64,000 nucleotides of DNA from Pseudomonas cavernae (lineage in GTDB: Bacteria > Pseudomonadota > Gammaproteobacteria > Pseudomonadales > Pseudomonadaceae). The stretch covers positions 1,798,001 to 1,862,000 of the forward strand of contig NZ_CP032419.1 of the NCBI RefSeq assembly GCF_003595175.1. Reading direction: 5' to 3'. Under the pieces are notes generated by a model, which ran no database searches, was not told the DNA's origin, and worked only from the letters and a program-made list of their open reading frames with translations. The translations under genes were made by a program, and so were the position numbers. This document shows positions 8,952 to 18,016 of this stretch, piece by piece; within the stretch, counting starts at the first letter, position 1; the number at the start of each line of letters is the position of its first letter.

Positions 8952-11465
8952 ATGACACAGTGCCTTTCGACGGCGATCCAGATTTCTCACGATGCGGATA
9001 GCGACCTGCCGAGGCAGCCCTTCGCCTACCTGTCTCGGGAGCGGCTGATCGGCGAACTGCTCGCGCGTCCTCAGCGCCTGCGCTTGCTTTGCGCGCCGGC
9101 CGGCTACGGCAAGACGCTGCTGCTCAACGCCTGTCTGCGTCGGCCGACCAGCGGGGTTCGTCATGTCTGGCTCGATCTCGCCGGGCGGTCTTTGACGCTG
9201 GAGCAATTCTGCGCCCTGCTGGTGGCGCGATTGGGCGACGAGGCCGCTCATTGCCAGGATGCCCGAGCCTTGCTGGAGTACCTGGCGCGGGGGAGAGAAA
9301 TCTGGCTGGTCCTGGATGATTTTTCGGCTGAAAGCTGTAGCGAGCTCGATGACTGGCTCGATCAGCTGCTGCGCTCGGCGGCGCCGGTTCAGCTATGGGT
9401 CAGCTGTCGCCAGCGACCGGCCTGGCGGCTGGGGCGCTTGCTGGCGGAGGGCGAGCTGCTCGAGCTGGACGCTGCGCAGTTGGCGTTCAGTCGCGACGAG
9501 TTCGAGGCGGTGGTCGAGCTGCTCGAACCCGGTATCGCCCCGGCCTCGCGCACGAGGCTCTGGCGCCAGACCCGCGGCTGGTGCGCAGGCGTTCGTCTGT
9601 TGCTGAGCGCTCCGGCTGGCCACGAGCGTGCCGGCACCGCGTGGGTCCGCGCTTACCTCGGCGACGAAGTGCTGGCGCGCCTGCCAGCGGACGAATGCCA
9701 GTTGCTGATCAGAATGGCCTACTTGCCCCGGGTCTCGGCAGGGTTCTGCGCCCAACTCTGGCCTGAGCTGGACGCGGGCGATCTTTTCCTGCGCCTGTTG
9801 CAGACGCAGTCGTTCTTCCTGCCGCTCGAGGGTACTGGTGCGCAGTGGTATTGCATGCTGCCGGCGGTCGCCATGGCCCTACGCCAGGAGCTCGGAACGG
9901 CCGAGCTGAATCGCCTGCGACTCGATGCCTGCCGCCTGCTCTACGCCAATGGTTTTATCGACGAGGCCATCGAGCTGACATTGCATGCCGGTCAGGTGGA
10001 CATGGCGGCCTGCTACATGGAGCGCCTGACGCTGGACTGGTTGTTTGTTGCGCGGAACCTGCATACCTGGCTGGATTGGCGCTCGTATCTGCCGCTGCAG
10101 CTGCTGGAGAGTACGCCGCACCTGATCTACATGAATGCCCGGGCGCTGCTGAGCACCTGGCGCCTGGATGAGGCGCAGGCGTGTATCGCGCGGCTGGCCG
10201 GTAAATATCCGCAGCCCAGGGCGCAGGTCAACGTGCGCATGATGGCCAACTGGCAAGCACTGCAAGGAACCCTCCAGGGGCTGCACGGTAACGCCGCGGG
10301 AGCCCGCGAGCATTGCGCGTCGGCTTTGCAGTACCTTGAAGTGCGCGACTGGCAGTCGTCCTTCCTCTGCTATTCGACGCTTTCCCGCGTGGCGATGGCC
10401 GAAGGCGAGCCCGGGCAGGCCCAGCGCTGGCAGCAGGCGTCGCTGAGGCTGGCCCGACGCCAGGGTTGTCTCGCCAGTGAGGTATTGATCAATGCCGACC
10501 GGATTCGCCAGCTGATTCTCGGCGACGAACTGGAGCTGGCCGGGTTGATGCTCGGTGAGTGCTTCGACCTGATCACCGCCGACAGCACCCATCACGGCCT
10601 GCTGCTGGGGCGGATGCAGATGCTGGAAGGTGAGCTGTATTTGCTGCGTGGTGATCTGGAGGCCTGCGAAAGAGCGTTGCAGGCGGGGCTGGAAAATGCC
10701 CTGGCGAGTGCCGATCCCTATGCGTTGCATGCGTGGGTGGGGCTGGCGGAAGTGGCGGCCTGCCGTGGCGATTTCGACCAGGCCCGCTTCCAGCTCTGCC
10801 GGGCGGAGCGGCATATGCAGTGCGCGCGGGTGGAGGACGGCTGCTATCAATTGCTGCTCGACTACCAGCAGCTGCGACTGCTGGCCCGCCAGGGCGCCTG
10901 GGAGCGCATGCTGGCGCTGGCCGCCGAGGCGGCGCTGCTGGGTGACTCCCCGCGCTTGCCGCCCTTGCATTCCCCCTCGCTGCCGCAGCGCCTCCAGCTG
11001 CTGCTGGCGTTGGCCGAGTGGGGAACCGGGCAGGGGCGCGCTGCGGCGAAGCGTCTGGGTGCGTTGCTGGCGGACTGCGAGCGGTTATGCTTCCGTGGCC
11101 TGATCGGCGAGGCCCGGGTGGCCCTGGCGCGGGTGGAGCAGGACCTGGGTGGAGAGCCCAGCGTCCACATCGGTCCTGCATCGCGCCCGTTGGGCAATAC
11201 CAGTCTGCTGTATGGTCGCCGCCCTTCGGGTGGTGTCGCGCCGCTGGCGAACCGGCAGCAGGGCAGCGATGGGCTCATCACCTCGCGGGAGTTTTCCGTA
11301 TTGGAGTTGGTGGCTCAAGGGCTATCCAATCAGGAAATCAGCGATCGGCTGTTCATATCGCTGAGCACGGTCAAGGCCCACACGGTGAGCATCAACCACA
11401 AGCTCGGCGTCAAGCGGCGGACCCAGGCGGTGATGCGTGCGAAGTCGATGGGCATGCTGGCCTGA
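8952..11465 (+). CDS. LuxR-type LAL (MalT-like) transcriptional regulator 1
   Basis: This 837-residue protein is a signal-transduction ATPase with a DNA-binding tail. A P-loop (CAPAGYGKTLLL) lies at about residues 48-59 and a Walker B-like WLVLDDF about 80 residues later. A long helical, TPR-like middle follows. The last 65 residues form a LuxR-type helix-turn-helix (LITSREFSVLELVAQGLSNQEISDRLFISLSTVKAH). LAL regulators usually activate nearby catabolic genes on binding ATP and an inducer. It is divergent from the DUF1302/DUF1329 operon, its probable target. Start ATG 8952 has GAGAGGG upstream. Its stop codon is formed by the first three bases of a 146-bp repeat element. Confidence 0.92.
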   Translation: MTQCLSTAIQISHDADSDLPRQPFAYLSRERLIGELLARPQRLRLLCAPAGYGKTLLLNACLRRPTSGVRHVWLDLAGRSLTLEQFCALLVARLGDEAAHCQDARALLEYLARGREIWLVLDDFSAESCSELDDWLDQLLRSAAPVQLWVSCRQRPAWRLGRLLAEGELLELDAAQLAFSRDEFEAVVELLEPGIAPASRTRLWRQTRGWCAGVRLLLSAPAGHERAGTAWVRAYLGDEVLARLPADECQLLIRMAYLPRVSAGFCAQLWPELDAGDLFLRLLQTQSFFLPLEGTGAQWYCMLPAVAMALRQELGTAELNRLRLDACRLLYANGFIDEAIELTLHAGQVDMAACYMERLTLDWLFVARNLHTWLDWRSYLPLQLLESTPHLIYMNARALLSTWRLDEAQACIARLAGKYPQPRAQVNVRMMANWQALQGTLQGLHGNAAGAREHCASALQYLEVRDWQSSFLCYSTLSRVAMAEGEPGQAQRWQQASLRLARRQGCLASEVLINADRIRQLILGDELELAGLMLGECFDLITADSTHHGLLLGRMQMLEGELYLLRGDLEACERALQAGLENALASADPYALHAWVGLAEVAACRGDFDQARFQLCRAERHMQCARVEDGCYQLLLDYQQLRLLARQGAWERMLALAAEAALLGDSPRLPPLHSPSLPQRLQLLLALAEWGTGQGRAAAKRLGALLADCERLCFRGLIGEARVALARVEQDLGGEPSVHIGPASRPLGNTSLLYGRRPSGGVAPLANRQQGSDGLITSREFSVLELVAQGLSNQEISDRLFISLSTVKAHTVSINHKLGVKRRTQAVMRAKSMGMLA

Positions 11466-11608
11466 GAACCTGTCTACGATCTGCTGCGCGTCGGTCAACC
11501 TGCGTTGAAAACGGCTTCGGAATGCTCATTTACAACTCGTAAACTCCGCTTCCTCAGCCGTTTCCGCCTTGTTTGACTCTAGCTCGCGAGATCGTAAACA
11601 GGCTCTGA
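11463..11608. repeat. 146-bp inverted (MITE-like) element, copy 1
   Basis: The ends are an imperfect inverted repeat: TGAGAACCTGTCTACGATCT (11463-11482) against AGATCGTAAACAGGCTCTGA (11589-11608). Inside is a second stem, AAACGGCT pairing with AGCCGTTT, and a small TTTAC...GTAAA hairpin. A same-length copy lies in the opposite orientation at 22548-22693. It sits between two convergent regulator genes, so it may also terminate transcription. Confidence 0.85.
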
Positions 11609-11620
11609 CAGTGGGCGGCC

Positions 11621-14341
11621 TCAGTCGAGCAGGCCGTAAGCCCGGGCGATGGCGAGGACTTCGGTACGGTTATTCGCCCCCAATTTCACGCTGATATTGC
11701 GCAAGTGGCTCTTCACCGTGTGTTCGGAGAGGCACATCTGCTCGGCGATGGCGCGGTTACGGTTGCCGGCCGCCAGCAGGCGGATCACGTCAATTTCGCG
11801 GGTGGTCAGCTGCAAATCGGCTTTGCCGGCCGTCTCCGTCCCGTACTGCGTTTCATAGCGGTGCAACAGATCGGCGATGAAGCTCGGCGAGATGTCCAGG
11901 CCGCTGCACAGGGCCTGGAAGGAAACCGCCCAGCGCCGCATCAGGGTTTCCAGCGCCGCTCCTTCGTCGAGGAAGGTACGGAGGAACCCCTCGTGGCTGG
12001 CCAGCTGCAAGGCCGTGGTCAGGGTATTAAGTGCATCCTTCTGCCGACCTGAACCAGCCTGTGCCAGCGCCAGCAGCAGGCGCAGCTTCAAGGCCCGGCG
12101 ATGGTGCTGATGCCGTAGCGCGACCTCGATGGCCGGGCGCAGGGCGGCAACGGCCTCGCGATGCTGGCCGCGGGCGATCTGCAGGCGCTGGCGAGCGATG
12201 AAGGGGGTATCGATATCGCAGCTGTACGACGCCAGCTCCTGCCGCTCCCAGCCGCCGGACAGCTCAGCGGCGTGCAGGGCCTGGGCCGCGATATCCAGGC
12301 GGTTTTCCAGCGTGGCGACGCGGGTGCGTTCCAGCCAGGCGGCGCAGAGGATGCGTATGGAGCCGCTGCGCCGCCCCAGTTGTTCCAGCTCGGCCAGGTG
12401 GTGCAGCCAGGCATCGCGGTTGCCCTGCTGCAAGGCGATGCGTGCCGGTAGCACCAGGCGAGTGATCAGCGCGTCAGCTCCGGCGATATCCAGCGCGTCA
12501 GACGGAATGTCGGCGAGGAGGCGACCGGCCGCGACGAGCTCGTCGCTTTCGTAAAGCACCAGGGCCCGCATGATATCCAGTGCCAACTTGCCGGCCCCCC
12601 ACCTGCTGCTCTGGCTGGGCGCTTGAACCTGGCGGGCAGCCTCCAGGCGCGCAGAAGCATCGCGCAGATGTCCCTGGATCAGCTCGAGCATGCTTTCGAT
12701 GTAGGTCGCGATGCCGGCCAGCAGGGCCATGCCGCCCTGCGAGTCCTGGTGGACCATCAAGGTCAGCAGGCGGCGCGCTTCCTCGTAGCGACCGGCATGG
12801 ACCAGGCAGTAGGCCAGTGGCGTGGCCACCATGCCGTACTGCAGGGCGTCCTGCGGCGATAGTCGCTCGATCTGGGTTAGGCCAACGGCCAGTGCGGCCT
12901 CCGGCTGGTCGGTGAGTGCCAGCAGGAGGCAGCGGATGGAATCGATTTCCAGGCCGGCCGGGTGGCGCTCGACGACCCGCATGGCGTCCTGATAGCGGCG
13001 GTCGAGCAGCAGCGTCCAGGCGTGGCTCAGCACTAGGCGAGGGTAGGCATCCAGAACATTCGCGGGAATGCGTTCGAGCCAGCGCAACAGCAGGCGCAGC
13101 CGGCCGGCATCGACCAGCGTGTCGAGCTGGCGGTCCAGCAGTTCCGCGCCAGCCGCCCAGTCTGTCGCCTGCAGGTGCTGCTCGATGGCTGCCAAGGGGC
13201 GCTCAGTCTTGAGATACCACTGCGCGGCACGTCTGTGCAGGTGTTCGGCCTGCCCGGGAAGCTGACGCTCCAGGGCGTGAGACAGGAACTCGCGGAACAG
13301 CCGGTGATAGCGGTACCAGTGACGCTGCGGGTCAGTTGGCTGGATGAACAGGTTGGCACGTTCGAGCTGTTCGATCAGCCCCTGGCTGTTGCGGCGTCCG
13401 AGGAGCTCGTCACAGAGCGGGGCGCAGAAGTCGTTGAGGATGCTGGTTTGCAGCAGGAAATTGCGGCGCTCCTCGCTCTGGCTCGCGAGGATGTCCTCGG
13501 CCAGGTAGTCGGCCAGCTCCATGCTGGAGCCGGAGAGCGAGCGGATGAAGGAGGCCCGGTCGCGGCGGCCCTGCAAGGACAGGGTGGCCAGGTAGAGGGC
13601 GGTGATCCAACCTTCGGTGCTGTGCTGCAAGCAAGCGATTTCGCTGTCGTCCAGCTCCAAGCCGCAGGTCTCGCGGAGGTAGGTGGCGGTCTCCTCGGGG
13701 GTGAAGCGTAACGCGGCGGTGCCAATCTCAAGCACCTGGCCCTGGGCACGCAGCCGACCCAGGCTGATGTCCGGAATGGTTCTGGAGGCGATCACCAGCG
13801 TGCCGCATGCGGGTAGCGCCTCGAGCAGACGCAGGACGAACCCCAGTGCCGCAGGGGTGTCGAGCGACTCGAAGTCGTCCAGCAGGATCGAGAATGGCTC
13901 ATCTAGGCTGCTCAGGTGATTGAGCACCGCGGACTCGTCGCCGCTGGCTTGGCCGGGAGCCTGCAGACTGGCCTGCAGGTGGGCCGCCAGGCGACGCGGC
14001 TGGTTATCGGCCGGGTCCAGGTTCAGCCAGAGCACATGGCGTCCCCGCGATAGACAGCGTTCGCGGTAGAGCCGCAGCAGGGTGGTCTTGCCGAAGCCGG
14101 CAGAGGCGCTGACCAGGATGAGGCGCGCGGCATCGGCGTCATCCAGGCGCTGCAGCAAGGCCTGGCGGGGCAGGGGGCTGGTCACTGCCCTAGGCACGCT
14201 GAACTTGGCGGGATGAATAGGCAGCCCCGGCAGGCTGGCATCGGCATTTTCGGCGAGGTCCGACCATCCCTGGTGATCCGGTATCTCCGCGACAGTGGGA
14301 ATCAGGCTCAGGCGCGCCAGCAGGTCTGGGCGGTTGGACAT
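11621..14341 (-). CDS. LuxR-type LAL (MalT-like) transcriptional regulator 2
   Basis: This 906-residue LAL protein has a P-loop, SASAGFGKTTLLRLY, near residues 78-92. Walker B-like SILLDDFESLD lies about 85 residues on, followed by the winged-helix segment WITALYLATLSLQG and a long TPR-like region. A C-terminal LuxR helix-turn-helix (LTTREIDVIRLLAAGNRNRAIAEQMCLSEHTVKSHLRNISVKLGANNRTEVLAIARAYGLLD) ends the protein. Start ATG 14341 has GGAGAG upstream; the longer frame lacks a ribosome site. It is divergent from the racemase/thiolase operon at 14595 and likely controls it. It is convergent with LAL regulator 1, and the two are separated only by a repeat element. Confidence 0.92.
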   Translation of the reverse strand: MSNRPDLLARLSLIPTVAEIPDHQGWSDLAENADASLPGLPIHPAKFSVPRAVTSPLPRQALLQRLDDADAARLILVSASAGFGKTTLLRLYRERCLSRGRHVLWLNLDPADNQPRRLAAHLQASLQAPGQASGDESAVLNHLSSLDEPFSILLDDFESLDTPAALGFVLRLLEALPACGTLVIASRTIPDISLGRLRAQGQVLEIGTAALRFTPEETATYLRETCGLELDDSEIACLQHSTEGWITALYLATLSLQGRRDRASFIRSLSGSSMELADYLAEDILASQSEERRNFLLQTSILNDFCAPLCDELLGRRNSQGLIEQLERANLFIQPTDPQRHWYRYHRLFREFLSHALERQLPGQAEHLHRRAAQWYLKTERPLAAIEQHLQATDWAAGAELLDRQLDTLVDAGRLRLLLRWLERIPANVLDAYPRLVLSHAWTLLLDRRYQDAMRVVERHPAGLEIDSIRCLLLALTDQPEAALAVGLTQIERLSPQDALQYGMVATPLAYCLVHAGRYEEARRLLTLMVHQDSQGGMALLAGIATYIESMLELIQGHLRDASARLEAARQVQAPSQSSRWGAGKLALDIMRALVLYESDELVAAGRLLADIPSDALDIAGADALITRLVLPARIALQQGNRDAWLHHLAELEQLGRRSGSIRILCAAWLERTRVATLENRLDIAAQALHAAELSGGWERQELASYSCDIDTPFIARQRLQIARGQHREAVAALRPAIEVALRHQHHRRALKLRLLLALAQAGSGRQKDALNTLTTALQLASHEGFLRTFLDEGAALETLMRRWAVSFQALCSGLDISPSFIADLLHRYETQYGTETAGKADLQLTTREIDVIRLLAAGNRNRAIAEQMCLSEHTVKSHLRNISVKLGANNRTEVLAIARAYGLLD

Positions 14342-14594
14342 GGATCTCTCCGGCAGGCAGAAGTAGCCGCGCTGCAATGATGACGCCGGCCAGCCGACCG
14401 GTCGTTCCTTGTAGATGCTGCGTGCATATTGCCATGCCCACAAAGGGTGAGAAGCCCCGTCGTGCGTTCCCACTGGTGAAAAAGGGGTGAGTCTCGCTCG
14501 TTCGAGCGATTGTCCGTGCGGCGCCGCTGGCTAGCCTGTCGTTGCGCTGGCCGCTCGGGCCACCGCTGACATTCCACGATGAGAGAGGCAGGCG
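14342..14594. promoter_or_regulatory. Divergent control region: LAL regulator 2 / racemase operon
   Basis: A 253-base gap. It holds a perfect dyad (TCGCTCG-TT-CGAGCGA, 14494-14509). It also holds two near-identical 11-mers in the same orientation, CAAAGGGTGAG (14441-14451) and AAAGGGGTGAG (14481-14491), 40 bases apart. Repeated asymmetric G-rich boxes are typical of MalT-like activators, so these are candidate sites. Confidence 0.4.
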
Positions 14595-15722
14595 ATGGCA
14601 GGACCACTGGCGGGCGTGAAGGTAGTTGAGATGAATGCGATAGGCCCGGCGCCGTTCGCAGTGATGTTGCTCGCCGACATGGGCGCCGAGGTGATCCGCA
14701 TCGACCGGCAGGTCTCCGGCTTCCTCAACGGCGACGGCAGCGTGATCGGCCGTGGCCGGCGCAGCCTCGCCATCGACCCGAAGAAACCCGGCGCCAGCGA
14801 GGTGCTGCTCAAGCTGATCGACGGCGCCGACGTGCTGATCGAAGGTTTCCGCCCCGGCGTCATGGAGCGCCTGGGCCTGGGCCCCGACGTCTGCCTCGCG
14901 CGCAATCCGAAGCTGGTCTACGGCCGCATGACCGGCTGGGGCCAGACCGGCCCGCTGGCCCCCGTCGCCGGCCACGACCTCAACTACATCGCCCTGACCG
15001 GTGCACTGCATGGCATGGGTTATGCCGACCGCGCGCCGACCCCGCCGCTGCACCTGGCCGGCGACATGGGCGGCGGCGCCATGTTCCTGGTCACCGGCGT
15101 GCTCGCCGCCCTGTACGAGGCGCAGCGCTCCGGTCAGGGCCAGGTGGTGGACGCGGCGATCACCGACGGCACCGCGCTGCTCTCCACCATGTTCTACGAA
15201 CTCAAGCAGCGCGGCGAATGGCGCGGCCGTGGCGAGAACCTGTTCGACGGCGGCGCGCACTTCTACGGCTGCTACACCTGCGCCGACGGCAAGTTCGTCT
15301 CCCTCGGCCCGGTGGAGCCGCAGTTCTACCAGTTGCTGTTGCAACTCTGCGAGATCGACGAGCCGGCCTTCCAGGCGCAGTGGGATCGCAAGGAGTGGCC
15401 GGCGCTGCGCGCAAGGCTCGAGCAGATTGTCCTCACCCGCAGCCGCGACCAGTGGTGCGCCTTGCTGGAGGGAACCGACGTGTGCTTCGCGCCGGTGCTG
15501 GATTTCGACGAGGCGCCGAATCACCCGCACAACCAGGCGCGCGGCACATTCATGGAAACCGACGGCGTGATCCACCCGGCGCCGGCGCCGCGCCTGAGCC
15601 GCACCCCGAGCGCCGCCGGCAAGTTGGTGCAGAGCGGCGAGCACAGCCTGGAGATCCTCCGCGAGCTGGGCCTGGACGCCGGGCAAATCGGCGCATTGCG
15701 CAGCGCGGGCGCCATCGCCTGA
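14595..15722 (+). CDS. Alpha-methylacyl-CoA racemase (CoA-transferase family III)
   Basis: The enzyme would interconvert 2R- and 2S-methylacyl-CoA thioesters, needed because acyl-CoA oxidation accepts only one epimer. The 375-residue protein has the family III opening ([34 protein letters not shown]). It carries the racemase residues seen in MCR/AMACR: His127 and Asp128 in [11 protein letters not shown] and Asp157 in [10 protein letters not shown]. This His/Asp pair favours a racemase over a CoA transferase, whose nucleophilic Asp lies in a different context. It is the first gene of a plus-strand operon ending with an acyl-CoA ligase. It implies that the substrate or an intermediate bears a methyl branch next to the thioester. 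Confidence 0.88.
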   Translation: MAGPLAGVKVVEMNAIGPAPFAVMLLADMGAEVIRIDRQVSGFLNGDGSVIGRGRRSLAIDPKKPGASEVLLKLIDGADVLIEGFRPGVMERLGLGPDVCLARNPKLVYGRMTGWGQTGPLAPVAGHDLNYIALTGALHGMGYADRAPTPPLHLAGDMGGGAMFLVTGVLAALYEAQRSGQGQVVDAAITDGTALLSTMFYELKQRGEWRGRGENLFDGGAHFYGCYTCADGKFVSLGPVEPQFYQLLLQLCEIDEPAFQAQWDRKEWPALRARLEQIVLTRSRDQWCALLEGTDVCFAPVLDFDEAPNHPHNQARGTFMETDGVIHPAPAPRLSRTPSAAGKLVQSGEHSLEILRELGLDAGQIGALRSAGAIA

Positions 15723-15860
15723 GGCGGCCGGGGTGGGGCCCCCACCCCCTGTCCACTCCCCAAGGGCGGGATACAGCCGGGGCGGGGTGCGCAACCATCG
15801 AATCATGAGCGCGCGGGTCGACAGGCGACCGCAGCCTTGTAGCTAACAGTGGAGAAGACG

Positions 15861-17048
15861 ATGTCGCAGAAAACCTATGTTGCCGGTGTCGGCATGATTC
15901 AGTTCGCCAAACCTGGCGCCAGCAAGTCCTACATCGAAATGGGCGCCGAGGCCGTGCGCCTGGCGCTGAAGGATGCGGGCGTGGATTTCAAGCTGATCCA
16001 GCAGGCCTACGCCGGCTACGTCTATGGCGACTCCACCTGCGGCCAGTCGGCGCTGTACGAAGTCGGCATGACCGGCATCCCGGTGATCAACGTCAACAAC
16101 AACTGTGCCAGTGGCTCGACCGCCCTGTTCCTGGCACGCCAGGCGGTGGAAAGTGGCGCGGTCGATTGCGCGCTGGCGTTTGGTTTCGAGCAGATGCAGC
16201 CGGGTGCACTGAAGAGCATCTGGGACGATCGCGAGCCCACCATGGGCAAATCCTACCGCGCCGCCACCGAAGTCTTCCCGGAAGGTGTCGGCATGCCGGG
16301 CGCGCTGATGCTCTTCGGCGGCGCTGGCAAGGAGCACATGGAGAAGTACGGCACCCAGATGAGCACCTTCGCCGCCATCCGCGCCAAGGCCAGCCGCCAC
16401 GCGGCGAACAATCCGCTGGCGGTATTCAAGAAAGTCGTCACCACCGAAGACGTGATGGCCGATCAGGTGGTCTGGGAAGGCGTGATGACCCGCCTGATGG
16501 CCTGCCCGCCGACCTGCGGCGGTGCCGCGGCGATCATCGTCTCCGAGCGTTTCGCCAAGAAGCACGGCCTGCGCACCGACGTGGCCATCCTCGCCCAGGC
16601 GATGGCTTCCGACACCCCGGAAGCCTTCGAGCCGCCGTCGATGATCAGCGTGGTCGGCACCGGCATGACCCGCCTGGCCTCCCAGGAAGTTTATGAGAAA
16701 GCCGGCGTCGGTCCGGAAGATATCCGCGTCTGCGAACTGCACGACTGCTTCGCCCACAACGAGCTGCTGACCTACGAAGGTCTGGGTTTCTGCAAGGTTG
16801 GCGAAGGCGAGAAGTTCGTCCTCGACGGCAATAACACCTATGGCGGCCAGGTGGTGATCAACCCGTCCGGCGGCCTGCTCTCCAAGGGCCACCCGCTGGG
16901 CGCCACCGGCCTGGCGCAGTGCTACGAGCTGTCCCATCAGCTGCGTGGCAGCGCCGAAGCCCGCCAGGTCGAAGGTCTGCAGCATGCGCTGCAACACAAC
17001 CTGGGCCTGGGCGGCGTTGGCGTCGTGACCCTCTACGGGCGCGGCTGA
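15861..17048 (+). CDS. SCPx-like thiolase / lipid-transfer-type acetyl-CoA acyltransferase
   Basis: This 395-residue thiolase-superfamily protein resembles the N-terminal thiolase of sterol carrier protein X. Matching stretches include GYVYGDSTCGQSALYEVGMTGIPVINVNNNCASGSTALF, AGKEHMEKYGTQMSTFA, ELHDCFAHNELLTYE and NPSGGLLSKGHPLGATGLAQCYEL. The catalytic Cys is near residue 82, with an HDCF loop and a GHPLGATG His. In eukaryotes SCPx cleaves 3-keto-2-methylacyl-CoA, releasing propionyl-CoA. Some bacterial relatives act as retro-aldolases with a DUF35 partner, which is absent here. Start ATG 15861 has GGAGAAG upstream; the GTG 12 bases earlier overlaps that site. Next to the racemase it fits branched-chain beta-oxidation. 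Confidence 0.9.
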   Translation: MSQKTYVAGVGMIQFAKPGASKSYIEMGAEAVRLALKDAGVDFKLIQQAYAGYVYGDSTCGQSALYEVGMTGIPVINVNNNCASGSTALFLARQAVESGAVDCALAFGFEQMQPGALKSIWDDREPTMGKSYRAATEVFPEGVGMPGALMLFGGAGKEHMEKYGTQMSTFAAIRAKASRHAANNPLAVFKKVVTTEDVMADQVVWEGVMTRLMACPPTCGGAAAIIVSERFAKKHGLRTDVAILAQAMASDTPEAFEPPSMISVVGTGMTRLASQEVYEKAGVGPEDIRVCELHDCFAHNELLTYEGLGFCKVGEGEKFVLDGNNTYGGQVVINPSGGLLSKGHPLGATGLAQCYELSHQLRGSAEARQVEGLQHALQHNLGLGGVGVVTLYGRG

Positions 17049-17112
17049 CAGCGCAAGTACGCGCGCCCAGTGGGACGCGCGATTCCCCGGATAAACGACA
17101 GGAAACACTGAC

Positions 17113-17553
17113 ATGGCAGACAAGAGTCTGATCGGTCGCTCCACCGGACTGACCACCTGCGAAGTGGAGAAGGGCCGTCTACGCTTCTTCGCCAAGGCGA
17201 TCGGCGAGACCGATCCCATCTACACCGACGAAGCGGCGGCCATGGCCGCCGGCTATCCGTCCCTGCCGGTGCCACCGACTTTCCTGATGTGCCTGGAAAG
17301 CGAAGGGCGCAATGCGCAGGCGATCGTCGAAGAGGTCATGGGCTTCGACCTCGGGCGCATCCTGCATGCCGAACAGGAGTTCAGCTATCACCGCATGGCC
17401 TTCGCCGGCGACGTGCTGAGCTTCGATACCCATATCGCCGATGTGTACGAGAAGAAGGGCGGCGCGCTGCAATTCGTCGTCCAGCAGACCCGCGTCATCA
17501 ACCAGAAAGGCGAGCACATCGCCGACATCCGCTCGTCGCTCGTCCAGCGTTGA
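17113..17553 (+). CDS. MaoC-like hydratase, N-terminal-type hot-dog subunit
   Basis: This 146-residue single hot-dog domain is of the FAS1-like (MaoC N) type: RLRFFAKAIGETDPIYTDEAAAMAAGYPSLPVPPTFL. The catalytic hydratase-2 signature (SGDxNxIHxD) is absent, as usual for the non-catalytic half. The catalytic half is encoded 10 bases downstream (17564). Together they probably form one heteromeric enoyl-CoA hydratase, as with HadA/HadB or ChsH1/ChsH2. The start ATG and the stop TGA lie in a tight operon. Confidence 0.88.
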   Translation: MADKSLIGRSTGLTTCEVEKGRLRFFAKAIGETDPIYTDEAAAMAAGYPSLPVPPTFLMCLESEGRNAQAIVEEVMGFDLGRILHAEQEFSYHRMAFAGDVLSFDTHIADVYEKKGGALQFVVQQTRVINQKGEHIADIRSSLVQR

Positions 17554-17563
17554 GGAACTAGCC

Positions 17564-17983
17564 ATGACTATCCCGCAATACAGCGATGTGCAGGTCGGCG
17601 ACGAGCTGCCCCTGATGAAGCTCCGCCCGATCGATCGCACCATGCTGGCGCTGTACGCCGGCGCCTCGGGCGATCACAACCAGATCCACATCGACACCGA
17701 CTTCGCCCGCAAGGCGCGCATGCCCGACGTGTTCGCCCACGGCATGTTGTCGGCCGCCTACCTCGGTCACCTGCTCACCCACTGGGTGCCGCAGCGGCAG
17801 ATCCGCAAGCTGGCGGTGCGCTTCACCGGCATCACCCAGCTCGGCCATATCCCGCACCTGACCGGGCGTATCGCCGAGAAGTTCGAGGAGAACGGCGAGC
17901 AGCGCGTGCGCCTCGATATCCAGTGCGCCAACCAGTACGGCGAGCCCAAGCTGGTTGGCGAAGCCGTGGTCGCCTTGGCCTGA
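17564..17983 (+). CDS. MaoC-like hydratase, catalytic (R-specific enoyl-CoA hydratase) subunit
   Basis: This 139-residue hot-dog protein has the hydratase-2 motif YAGASGDHNQIHIDTDFARKARMPDVFAHGM. Asp37 and His42 are the predicted catalytic pair adding water across trans-2-enoyl-CoA to give a 3R-hydroxyacyl-CoA. Start ATG 17564 lies after GAGGAAC and 10 bases behind the partner gene. The pair equals the two halves of the hydratase-2 region of peroxisomal multifunctional enzyme 2, here split in two genes. The neighbouring SDR would then oxidise the 3R-hydroxy product. Confidence 0.9.
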   Translation: MTIPQYSDVQVGDELPLMKLRPIDRTMLALYAGASGDHNQIHIDTDFARKARMPDVFAHGMLSAAYLGHLLTHWVPQRQIRKLAVRFTGITQLGHIPHLTGRIAEKFEENGEQRVRLDIQCANQYGEPKLVGEAVVALA

Positions 17984-18016
17984 CATCCCATCCAACAAGA
18001 ATCTAGGAACAGCACA

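Noticed and set aside
14595..15722. Formyl-CoA or carnitine CoA-transferase for the family III protein
   Set aside because: The His-Asp pair at 127-128 and Asp157 in the GDxGGG context fit a racemase, as does the neighbouring SCPx-like thiolase.
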